DNA from: Motiliproteus sp047622605
GTDB lineage: Bacteria; Pseudomonadota; Gammaproteobacteria; Pseudomonadales; Balneatricaceae
DNA: 11,147 bases
Assembly (NCBI GenBank): GCA_047622605.1
Contig: JBLHND010000122.1
Location: forward strand, 1 to 11,147
Direction: 5' to 3'
Part shown: positions 1 through 5,545 of the stretch, piece after piece
How positions within the stretch are numbered: position 1 is the stretch's first letter
How the letters are laid out: every line of letters starts with the position of its first letter
Notes under the pieces: model-generated
Seen by the model: the letters and a program-made list of their open reading frames with translations, nothing else
What the model was told of the DNA's origin: nothing
The model's database searches: none
Made by a program: the position numbers and the translations under genes

Positions 1-235
1 TCAGCCTGAAAAAGGCCCGCAGGGTCGAGCCAGGGATGGCGAGATTGACAGCTGAGGCAGGATGCCGAATCTGTCAGCCTCAGGCTGGATTTCATAGCGC
101 CGCAGGCGCGTACCCGCAGGGCGGTTTCGTAGGGACGCGTTTTCTTTGCTTCGGTTTCTTTGTCGCGTACAAAGAAATGAAGCCGCCGGGAGGCGGAACC
201 TCTCTTGATTACAAAGACAATAATTCAGAATAAAC
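1..235. repeat. Dispersed non-coding repeat, long version with hairpins
   Basis: This stretch is built of inverted repeats and does not read as protein. Bases 9-30 recur exactly, in inverted orientation, at 8027-8048. Bases 191-235 resemble the reverse complement of 7973-8018 (shared AGGCGGAAC, then TTACAAA and CAGAAT blocks). About 160 bases in between are missing from the second copy. That middle holds a hairpin with CTGAGGC (52-58) against GCCTCAG (77-83). It also holds a longer one, GCTTC plus TTTCTTTGT (148-163) against ACAAAGAAA plus GAAGC (169-183), with a five-base loop. GGCGG near 120-124 can extend the second stem against CCGCC at 183-187. An 81-codon minus-strand frame crosses the region but looks like an accident of the repeat. 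Bases 236-340 hold nothing I can identify. The element may continue left of the window. Confidence 0.7.
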
Positions 236-340
236 TTCTGCAACACTTAACTAGTACATAGCCTTTTTTATGTCTACCAAACGGCGCCGTCACTCTGTCA
301 TATTTTCTTACAGCTGCATCAAGCAGGGGGTTTTATTGGG

Positions 341-445
341 ATGAAAAACACAGCTTTTCAGATGCTTAGAGGGCTGGCATTTATATTGCTATGTTTTTTG
401 AGTCGTGTTGTGAATGGTGTTGTGAGTCGTGTTGTAAACCGTTGA
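341..445 (+). CDS. Possible 34-residue hydrophobic peptide
   Basis: An ATG frame of 34 codons ends in TGA. A purine-rich AGGGGG at 325-330 lies ten bases before the ATG and could act as a ribosome binding site. The peptide begins MKNTAFQMLRGLAFILLCFL, a short basic N-terminus followed by a hydrophobic stretch long enough to insert in a membrane. It ends in a threefold four-residue pattern, SRVV-NGVV-SRVV, encoded by a 12-base tandem repeat. It lies 85 bases before the 140-residue membrane protein gene on the same strand and could be a leader or partner. I recognise no family. Chance is a serious alternative for a frame this short; the start signal and hydrophobicity are the only arguments for it. 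Confidence 0.3.
   Translation: MKNTAFQMLRGLAFILLCFLSRVVNGVVSRVVNR
400..435 (+). repeat. 12-base tandem repeat, three units
   Basis: The units are GAGTCGTGTTGT, GAATGGTGTTGT and GAGTCGTGTTGT. The first and third are identical and the middle one differs at two bases. The array lies in frame at the 3' end of the possible small peptide gene and encodes (S/N)(R/G)VV three times. Confidence 0.8.
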
Positions 446-530
446 CGGGGAGTCTGAGAAGCTTGGCGGTTATCGAAAGATGGCGGCTGCGGATGCGACG
501 TCATCGTCCCTGTAGGACTGGAGATTTGAT

Positions 531-953
531 GTGTCTATCCATAAATTAATCTATGAGTCCTTGCCTTATTGCTATGTAGCGGCTGGCATCGCCATCTATG
601 TCATTGGGTTCGCCTTTCCTGGTGTTTCTGTTGACGCCTTCTTTAAGAGCCCGCTTAGCTATCTGCTCGCCGCGTTGCTCTATGCGGCTGGCGCCAGGGT
701 TTGGGTGGCTCGTTCGGCGTATCGACGCAAGAATTCCAGGCTGCGGGTGGAAAATCGAAAAGGGCTGTTTCAGTTTCCAGAAGGGCTTTATGAATATCTG
801 CCTTTTATCTATCTGGCGCTGGGGTTGATGTTTATTTCGCAGGTTCCCGGGGTCTATGGTGGTATCACCGGCAGTGTCCTGTGTTTGGCCGGGGTGCTGG
901 TTTGGATGATCAGGGCCATTTACCGTAGCCATGAGCCCGCTGGGGATCTGTGA
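531..953 (+). CDS. Small four-helix membrane protein with internal duplication
   Basis: This is a 140-residue predicted inner-membrane protein of no family I recognise. It starts at GTG, with GGAG at 520-523 seven bases upstream; the overlapping ATG at 529 runs into a stop after a few codons. Hydrophobic segments lie near residues 12-30, 41-60, 89-105 and 110-128. The two halves resemble each other: residues 6-24 (LIYESLPYCYVAAGIAIYV) match 85-103 (GLYEYLPFIYLALGLMFIS). The basic segment after helix 2 (VWVARSAYRR) also matches the one after helix 4 (VWMIRAIYRS). The protein is therefore a tandem duplicate of a two-helix unit, joined by a basic linker (residues 61-77) that should face the cytoplasm. 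The next gene begins 180 bases on, so an operon with it is not evident. Function is unknown. Confidence 0.7.
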   Translation: MSIHKLIYESLPYCYVAAGIAIYVIGFAFPGVSVDAFFKSPLSYLLAALLYAAGARVWVARSAYRRKNSRLRVENRKGLFQFPEGLYEYLPFIYLALGLMFISQVPGVYGGITGSVLCLAGVLVWMIRAIYRSHEPAGDL

Positions 954-1017
954 TAAATTTGCTGTTAGGCTCGCGGTTAGCGACCTGTTGCCGGTGTTTT
1001 TCTGGCAGGATGTGACG

Positions 1018-1041
1018 AGGGTGTCATCGATCTTGTACCCT
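1018..1041 (+). terminator. Weak terminator-like hairpin after the membrane protein gene
   Basis: AGGGT (1018-1022) can pair with ACCCT (1037-1041) across a 14-base loop, and a T-rich run follows at about 1046-1054. The stem is short and the loop large, so this is only a candidate end for transcripts of the 531-953 gene. Confidence 0.2.
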
Positions 1042-1073
1042 GGTTATATTTTTTGAGTAAAGGGTCCTCGCTT

Positions 1074-1093
1074 CTTTTCTTTTCTTTTCTTTT
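1074..1093 (+). repeat. CTTTT pentanucleotide repeat, four units
   Basis: Four perfect CTTTT units sit 40 bases before the TatD-family start codon, between any promoter and the ribosome binding site. A simple repeat here could change spacing or transcript level if its copy number varies, but four units is short and the sequence alone does not show variation. Confidence 0.75.
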
Positions 1094-1132
1094 ATAGCAA
1101 GAGTTGCGGGCATAACGGGTAAGGCTACTACG

Positions 1133-1978
1133 ATGGGGGTTTTCAGGCTCTGTGATACACACTGTCATTTGGATTTTTCTGAGTTCGACACCGTTCGTGA
1201 TACGTTACTCAAGAGCTGCGTGTCTCTGGGGGTTGCGGCGATCGTGGTACCGGGCATCAGCGCTCAGCATTGGTCGAGAGTATTAGAGTTATGTGCCAGG
1301 GAGACGGTCCCGGGATCTCTGCTGCTCAAGCCGGCACTGGGTCTGCACCCCTGTTTTATGGCCGAGCATCGCGAACAGCAGTTGCCGCAACTAGAGGCGC
1401 TGTTACAGCAGCACCGAGTGGTCGCCGTCGGCGAGATAGGACTGGATTTCTGGAGTGCGGATGCCGATGTGGACGCTCAGACGCGGTTGTTTACTCGACA
1501 GCTGGCGCTGGCCAAGACATATCACTTACCGGTGCTGCTACATGTCCGCAAGGCCCACGATCAGGTGCTTAAGCAGCTGCGCCTCAAGAAGTTTGCTGGC
1601 GGGGGAATCGTGCATGCTTTTTCAGGGAGCCCGCAACAGGCCCAGCAATATGTTGACCTGGGCTTTAAGCTGGGTGTTGGCGGCGCGGTAACCTACACCC
1701 GCGCGCAGAGATTGCGCCGTACCCTGCAGCAGCTAGGGCCTGAGTCCTGGGTCTTGGAAACGGATGCGCCGGATATGCCTCTGGCAGGACGACAGGGGGC
1801 GCTTAATAGACCCGATTATCTGCCGGAGATCTTTGCGGTCTTACAGGAGGTGTTTGGGTGCTCGGCCGAACCGTTGGCAGCGCAGCTATGGCGCAATACC
1901 GAGGCGGTGCTGGGACTGTTGTCGGTCGATTTGTCGGTCGATTTGTTGGTCGATTTGGCGGTCGATTCAGAGGGCTAG
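1133..1978 (+). CDS. yjjV: TatD-family metal-dependent hydrolase, YjjV type
   Basis: This is a 281-residue TIM-barrel metallohydrolase of the TatD family, whose members are cytoplasmic metal-dependent deoxyribonucleases. The metal ligands and family blocks are present: His10 and His12 in DTHCHLD, Glu101 in VGEIGLD, His137 in LLHVRKAHD, His161 in VHAFSGS, and Asp211 in ETDAPDMPL. The blocks GVGGAVTY and ETDAPDMPLAGRQG with NRPDY favour E. coli YjjV over TatD or YcfH. The ATG has AAGG (1121-1124) eight bases upstream, and the HxH motif falls at the usual distance from it. The last 20 or so residues are unusual: after the barrel the protein ends in four near-copies of a four-residue unit (SVDL, SVDL, LVDL, AVDS) from a 12-base DNA repeat, a tail the family normally lacks. 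The gene converges on fabY. Assignment to the family is firm; the YjjV subgroup is likely. Confidence 0.93.
   Translation: MGVFRLCDTHCHLDFSEFDTVRDTLLKSCVSLGVAAIVVPGISAQHWSRVLELCARETVPGSLLLKPALGLHPCFMAEHREQQLPQLEALLQQHRVVAVGEIGLDFWSADADVDAQTRLFTRQLALAKTYHLPVLLHVRKAHDQVLKQLRLKKFAGGGIVHAFSGSPQQAQQYVDLGFKLGVGGAVTYTRAQRLRRTLQQLGPESWVLETDAPDMPLAGRQGALNRPDYLPEIFAVLQEVFGCSAEPLAAQLWRNTEAVLGLLSVDLSVDLLVDLAVDSEG
1922..1969 (+). repeat. 12-base tandem repeat, four units, in the TatD-family 3' end
   Basis: The units are TCGGTCGATTTG twice, then TTGGTCGATTTG and GCGGTCGATTCA. The array is in frame and gives the acidic, hydrophobic tail SVDL-SVDL-LVDL-AVDS. It ends nine bases before the stop codon. Confidence 0.85.
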
Positions 1979-1979
1979 T

Positions 1980-2026
1980 TCGTAGGCTGGGATGCAATCC
2001 CAGCAACATCCCAGCAACATCCCAGC
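1980..2026. repeat. Palindromic dispersed repeat with 11-base tandem tail
   Basis: Bases 1986-2004 are the hairpin GCTGGGATGCAATCCCAGC (eight-base stem, three-base loop). The 29 bases 1980-2008 recur exactly at 8155-8183. The right arm is followed by two more copies of AACATCCCAGC (2005-2015, 2016-2026), so the arm has been tandemly expanded. The element lies between the convergent TatD-family and fabY genes, a typical location for REP-like elements, and its hairpin could stall transcription from either side. No T-run follows, so it is not a standard terminator. Confidence 0.8.
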
Positions 2027-2071
2027 GCTTACATCCCGACCATACCCCTTCATTCATCAATCGCTAAATTA

Positions 2072-3982
2072 TCAGCACATGTCCTTAAACGGGTTGTCTA
2101 TCTCCAGGCTGATCGGATGGCTGTAGCCGGGGATGCTGATTTTTTTAGAACTGATCTCGAGTTGATCGCCCTGGAGGACATTGTGACCGAACAAGTAGGT
2201 AGGGCGAGCGATTCCCTGGCACGCCTTTTGGTCGTATTCGGAAGCAGTCTTCTGGACCTTCTCGCGGCGGTGGTAGTACTCGGCCATCGCCTTCTTACCA
2301 TGCTTGCGCTCCAGCATGGCGGTGACGATGTGAGGCGCCAGCATGGGGGCGCTGGCGTTGTTGCCGCCAAATCCCTTAGAGTTAAGCACAACGCTGTCCA
2401 TCCCGGTGGTGCCTACTTCTATATGCTGTTGCTCAAAGCGTAGGTTAGAACGGTGTACATCATCGGCTACGGCATTCAGGGTGGAGATACCAGGAATATA
2501 ACCGTACGCCCAGGTCCCCAGCGACAGCGATAACTGATCGCCACCAGCGGTACCCTGTGAGTGTCCGATGTAGCATTTGAGTGCGCTGACAATCCAGTTA
2601 TCGATACCAAAGGCTTTAGCGGTCTCATTGATCACGTGGGACTCGGTGACGCGGTTCTGCGGGGTGCTGGTGCCGTGGGCTTGCACATAACTGCGCTGCC
2701 GCAGGGATTGCTCGCCGAGCATGCTCTGAACCAGGGCTGCGGATTTCCCCATGGTAATGTAGTTGCCGACACCGGGTGCGGCGATCGACTTCTTGTGGCC
2801 ATCGGCGTTAACGAAGACCTCGGGCACGGCGCCAAAGATCTGTGCGCCCAGCTCTAATGCAAGGGTGTCATCGCAGAGGACGACGAATTGCGAGGACTCA
2901 CCCATGGTGAAGCCGCAGTTGTCGGCGAAGGGCCGTGAGCAGCGACGCAGATCCTCATCGCTAAGCTCTGATTTGCCATCGAGCGCCATTAAGCCCTTAG
3001 CTTCGGCCAGCGCCCCCATGGCACGAAACCCTTCGATGACTTCTTGAGTAATCGGGGTGTCACTACCGCCCACCAGCACCAGTTTGCGTCGGCCGCTGCG
3101 AATATCATCGACGCCGCTGCGTAGGTTGTACAAGAAGGTCGCACAGGCACCCTGTGAGGATCCGGTACTGCCCAGGTTGCCGAGCAGATAAGCGTTGACG
3201 AAGTCAGCGGGCATCTGCCCATAACCCAGGGGCATCTGTTTGGAGGTGGTGCGTTTGCCCATGGAGGGGTACTTAAGCAGGCCGCCAAAGCCTTCATCAT
3301 CCAGCTGGCCGATAGAGTTGCCGGCATAGACGGCCACCTGATCGGGCGGGAGGAGATCACGGATCGTCTCCCAGCTAATACCCATGCTGCTGATGGCATC
3401 CGAGGCACTATAGACGGTCATCTGCAGGTTGCGCGGATGGCTGCGTGATTGGTACAGGGTTCCGGGTCTGAATCCTGTTGGCAGCTGGCCTGCGGCGCGT
3501 ACCGAGGAGGCTTTGAAATCCGGAAGGATGGTATCCAGTCCGCCGTTGACCGTGACCGTCACCGTTCCCTGTCCCTGATCGGACACCGTCCAGTTGGCTG
3601 GTAGCCTGCTGGGCAGTTGGCGCTTGTTGAGGATAAAGCACTGGCTACCCTGTTGCGTATGCAGTTGCGCCGGACGGTTAAAGGTCACGTTGTCGATGTC
3701 AAACCAGTCGGGATGGATCTTACGAATAAGGCTGTTGTTCAGCAGCAGAGGTTTAAAGCGGCTATCGAGTTGCTCCAGCGAGACTTCGACGCCAAAGCGG
3801 TCCAGCAGCTTGCCGTCCTGGTGATGGATCTCTCCCGTCAGCGTCGCCAGGCCCAGCAGGGTCGACTGCGCATCACCAGCAGAAAGCTTGTCCAGTATCA
3901 GGCGTCGGTAGGCATGATGAAATGAAGATCTTCCGGCAGGATTGACGCCGCCAAAGCCGACGATAACAGGTAAGTTGGACAA
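2072..3982 (-). CDS. fabY: Beta-ketoacyl-ACP synthase FabY
   Basis: This 636-residue thiolase-fold condensing enzyme resembles Pseudomonas aeruginosa FabY in length and opening residues (LPVIVGFGG, AGRSSFHH). FabY starts fatty acid synthesis in the cytoplasm by condensing acetyl-CoA with malonyl-ACP, the job done by FabH elsewhere. The catalytic set is complete: Cys280 in QGACATF, His436 in QAHGTSTPQNR and His474 in IGHSQGTAGG, with the glycine-rich GFGGNNAS near residue 537. An N-terminal region of about 170 residues precedes the core and a tail of about 85 follows it, both beyond an ordinary FabF-type enzyme. Two TTG codons stand in a row at the start. The second (3982) is preferred because AAGGAG lies six bases upstream; from the first it would be only three. 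No ATG is available nearby. The gene diverges from the Bax-like gene and has no operon partner here. Confidence 0.93.
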   Translation of the reverse strand: MSNLPVIVGFGGVNPAGRSSFHHAYRRLILDKLSAGDAQSTLLGLATLTGEIHHQDGKLLDRFGVEVSLEQLDSRFKPLLLNNSLIRKIHPDWFDIDNVTFNRPAQLHTQQGSQCFILNKRQLPSRLPANWTVSDQGQGTVTVTVNGGLDTILPDFKASSVRAAGQLPTGFRPGTLYQSRSHPRNLQMTVYSASDAISSMGISWETIRDLLPPDQVAVYAGNSIGQLDDEGFGGLLKYPSMGKRTTSKQMPLGYGQMPADFVNAYLLGNLGSTGSSQGACATFLYNLRSGVDDIRSGRRKLVLVGGSDTPITQEVIEGFRAMGALAEAKGLMALDGKSELSDEDLRRCSRPFADNCGFTMGESSQFVVLCDDTLALELGAQIFGAVPEVFVNADGHKKSIAAPGVGNYITMGKSAALVQSMLGEQSLRQRSYVQAHGTSTPQNRVTESHVINETAKAFGIDNWIVSALKCYIGHSQGTAGGDQLSLSLGTWAYGYIPGISTLNAVADDVHRSNLRFEQQHIEVGTTGMDSVVLNSKGFGGNNASAPMLAPHIVTAMLERKHGKKAMAEYYHRREKVQKTASEYDQKACQGIARPTYLFGHNVLQGDQLEISSKKISIPGYSHPISLEIDNPFKDMC

Positions 3983-3988
3983 CAATAA

Positions 3989-3994
3989 CTCCTT
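3989..3994 (-). promoter_or_regulatory. Strong ribosome binding site that fixes the fabY start
   Basis: Read on the minus strand, AAGGAG is followed by TTATTG and then TTG TCC AAC. The spacing is six bases to the TTG at 3982 and three to the TTG at 3985, which selects the former. A strong binding site paired with a weak start codon suggests translation is held at a set level. Confidence 0.75.
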
Positions 3995-4026
3995 AAGCGT
4001 AGTAGTAAGCCTACAGTAGGGAGGTA

Positions 4027-4055
4027 TTTTATAAGTAGACTAGCTTGGTTGCTAG
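4027..4055 (-). promoter_or_regulatory. Candidate fabY promoter with an inverted repeat
   Basis: On the minus strand TATAAAAT (4027-4034) resembles a -10 element about 45 bases before the fabY start. No convincing -35 lies at the right distance. Just upstream, CTAGC-TTGGTT-GCTAG (4040-4055) forms an inverted repeat where a -35 or a repressor would sit. Its placement suggests an operator, but I recognise no known regulator's site. Confidence 0.3.
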
Positions 4056-4089
4056 CTAAAAGATGGTTATCGAGGTTGCTTTATACTCA

Positions 4090-4117
4090 ATTAATGTCTA
4101 AACGTCACATTAATGTG
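4090..4117. promoter_or_regulatory. Palindrome CACATTAATGTG and a half-copy in the divergent region
   Basis: CACATTAATGTG (4106-4117) is a perfect 12-base palindrome. Its core ATTAATGT also occurs at 4090-4097, 19 bases upstream. Two spaced copies between divergent genes are a common arrangement for a dimeric repressor or activator. The regulator is unknown, and the site could serve fabY, the Bax-like gene, or both. Confidence 0.35.
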
Positions 4118-4176
4118 CGCATAAAGCGCTCTCTTTATTCCTGTCTTATAGGGCGATCCGTGATTAACGCAGCGCT

Positions 4177-4270
4177 TACCGATAGACTGGTAAACTGTCG
4201 AAAGCCGCTCACAAGCGCCTCGTTCGGGCTGGAAGCCCCGCGGAAAACAGACAGGACCTCTTCATCGGTA
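4177..4270 (+). ncRNA. Candidate structured RNA leader of the Bax-like gene
   Basis: Four nested pairings can form in the region before the Bax-like gene: TACCGAT (4177-4183) with ATCGGTA (4264-4270), CTGTC (4195-4199) with GACAG (4250-4254), CCGC (4205-4208) with GCGG (4240-4243), and GGGCT (4226-4230) with AGCCC (4234-4238) closing a GGA loop. Purine-rich internal loops (GAAAG, AAAACA) separate the helices. An alternative hairpin CGCT/AGCG (4206-4217) competes with the third helix. The layout looks like a folded regulatory leader, but I do not recognise a known riboswitch or leader class, and no covariation evidence is available from one sequence. Some pairing is expected by chance. The 4049-4276 open frame across it does not look like a protein. 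Confidence 0.3.
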
Positions 4271-4311
4271 CCCTGAGTTTAGTCGCCCTTTGTCCCGGTG
4301 ATGCTCAGGGT
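4270..4311 (+). promoter_or_regulatory. Hairpin that may cover a ribosome binding site
   Basis: ACCCTGAG (4270-4277) pairs perfectly with CTCAGGGT (4304-4311). The right arm includes AGGGTG (4307-4312), the only purine-rich site near the start of the Bax-like gene. It lies seven bases before ATG 4319, which opens a four-codon frame (MVIS) ending in TGA at 4331-4333. That stop overlaps the TTG at 4330. If real, the hairpin would gate translation of the mini-frame and, by coupling, of the gene. The pairing is directly visible; the mechanism is inference. Confidence 0.3.
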
Positions 4312-4338
4312 GTTAAAAATGGTAATCTCTTGAAAAAA

Positions 4339-5073
4339 ATGAAAAATAAAAAATTCTCAGCCTGTATGTATATGGCGTTCGGTATGCCAAACATTCCAAC
4401 CATCTTTAAAGTGATGTGGATCGTTATCCCTGCGGTAGTCATCGCCCTGGCATTGCTGTTTGTTCCTGAGAAGGAGGAGAGGCATGAGGTGCCACCCTCG
4501 ATGACGGTGCAGGAGAAAAAAGCACGTTTTCAAGCGCTTGTTTTACCTGCGGTCGACTCGGTCTATGCGCAACTGTTGGCGCAGTATCAGCAGGCCGAAA
4601 AACTGATCGAGTCCGGGGATGAAGATCAGCTGGCTGATCTGAAAGTGGAATACCGGGCCGCATCTAACCAGGCGCTATTGTCGGCGCTCAAGCCCCACCC
4701 TAAAAGCATCGCCTTGGCACAAGCGGCGATGGAGAGTTCCTGGGCGACGTCTCGGTTTTTCCGGGAAGCCAATAATATCTTTGGGGTGTGGTCGTTTGCT
4801 GCTGACGAGCCGCGAATTGCAGCCGCAGAGCAGCGTGGTGACAAGACCATCTGGTTGAAAAAGTACCCGAGCATCGAGGCCTCGATCAAAGATTATTACC
4901 GGGTACTGGCGCGAGGGGAGGCGTTTAAGGCGTTCAGAGCATTAAAGATGCAGACGAGTGATCCCTATGCATTGGTGACGAAGCTGGACAGGTATTCAGA
5001 GAAGGGTGCGGAGTACGCCGAGGAGCTGTCTTCTATGATTAGATTCAATAAATTTTATGTTCACGATTCTTAG
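4339..5073 (+). CDS. Bax-like membrane-anchored glucosaminidase
   Basis: This 244-residue protein carries a glucosaminidase domain of the kind found in E. coli Bax and FlgJ, enzymes that cut the glycan strands of peptidoglycan. The signature is LAQAAMESSWATSRFFRE, with Glu132 as the expected catalytic acid, then NNIFGVWSF and, near the C-terminus, DRYSEKGAEYAEEL, which parallels the YSTKGKSYNNYL of Bax. A lysine-rich N-terminus is followed by one hydrophobic helix (about residues 25-42), so it should be anchored in the inner membrane with the enzyme in the periplasm. A charged helical stretch (about 55-115) links anchor and domain. The start is uncertain: TTG 4330 adds three residues, and neither start has a clear ribosome binding site, so the folded leader may matter. 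Physiological role is unknown; wall remodelling is the likely one. Confidence 0.82.
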   Translation: MKNKKFSACMYMAFGMPNIPTIFKVMWIVIPAVVIALALLFVPEKEERHEVPPSMTVQEKKARFQALVLPAVDSVYAQLLAQYQQAEKLIESGDEDQLADLKVEYRAASNQALLSALKPHPKSIALAQAAMESSWATSRFFREANNIFGVWSFAADEPRIAAAEQRGDKTIWLKKYPSIEASIKDYYRVLARGEAFKAFRALKMQTSDPYALVTKLDRYSEKGAEYAEELSSMIRFNKFYVHDS

Positions 5074-5123
5074 GGTTCTCTCGCGGTCAAGGGTCAAGCG
5101 GTGTAGTGGTCAGGTGAAAGGCT

Positions 5124-5175
5124 CAAGCAAACAAACAGACAAATAAACAAATAGACAAGCAGACAAAGACAAAGG
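5124..5175 (+). repeat. Degenerate tetranucleotide (AAAC/AGAC/AAAT) array
   Basis: About a dozen four-base units of the type AAAC, AGAC, AAAT and AAGC follow each other, as in CAAACAAACAGACAAATAAAC. The units have diverged, so this is an old simple repeat that is unlikely to slip actively now. The strand is purine-biased and almost lacks T. Confidence 0.7.
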
Positions 5176-5387
5176 CTCGGCTACCCCTCTCTTTGCCTGG
5201 GCTGTTGCGCTTAACAAGGATGTTGGTATTATCTACGCGCCAAATATTTACATTTTTTTGAGGTCCTCAAGCCTCTGACGACTACCCTGCGAATGAGTCC
5301 GGCATAAAATGGCCTTCCAGGGAGGTGTTTCCTGTCTACGCCACGGCAATATTGAAGAGTCGGCAGCTGTCGCTTTTCTCTTTACTA

Positions 5388-5451
5388 TCGGTTCTCGTTA
5401 ACAACGGTTCTCGTTAACATCGGTTCTCTTTTACACAAACTCTCTTTTACA
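5388..5451 (+). repeat. 16-base tandem repeat, four units, upstream of sulP
   Basis: The units are TCGGTTCTCGTTAACA, ACGGTTCTCGTTAACA, TCGGTTCTCTTTTACA and CAAACTCTCTTTTACA. Units 1 and 2 differ at one base; units 3 and 4 are more diverged, with GTTAACA changed to TTTTACA. Units 1 and 2 carry the palindrome GTTAAC. The array ends 94 bases before the transporter start, so it may lie in the promoter or leader and offer repeated protein-binding sites. Confidence 0.8.
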
Positions 5452-5545
5452 CTGCAGGCGCGTTTATTCGCCAGGGTGTAATTGCGTACAGCTCCTCGGT
5501 AATGATCCGTTATAGGCGTCATTCGAGCATGGTTTCGGAAATAAT

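Larger units (their letters stand above)
5074..5545. other. Gene-free spacer before the SulP-USP operon
   Basis: This 472-base spacer holds no credible gene. It contains a degenerate tetranucleotide array (5124-5175), a short palindrome TTGAGG-T-CCTCAA directly after a run of T (5258-5270), and a 16-base tandem array (5388-5451). The promoter of the downstream operon must lie here, but I see no convincing -35/-10 pair. No terminator for the Bax-like gene is clear either. Confidence 0.6.

Noticed and set aside
1..246. 81-codon minus-strand frame over the left edge
   Set aside because: It lies on an inverted-repeat-rich dispersed element and reads as low-quality sequence; the DNA structure explains it better.
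1803..2060. 85-codon minus-strand frame rich in RPTN repeats
   Set aside because: It is the antisense of the 12-base and 11-base repeats in and after the TatD-family gene.
2117..3925. Several 70-110-codon plus-strand frames within fabY
   Set aside because: They are shadows of a well-supported, complete FabY reading frame on the other strand.
4177..4270. tRNA or known riboswitch in the folded leader
   Set aside because: There is no acceptor stem, anticodon arm or conserved T-loop, and I could not match conserved cores of the riboswitch classes I know.
4049..4276. 75-codon plus-strand frame upstream of the Bax-like gene
   Set aside because: Composition is not protein-like and it spans the palindromes and helices of the divergent regulatory region.
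5124..5451. CRISPR array
   Set aside because: The repeats are contiguous 4-base and 16-base units without spacers, so they are simple tandem arrays.
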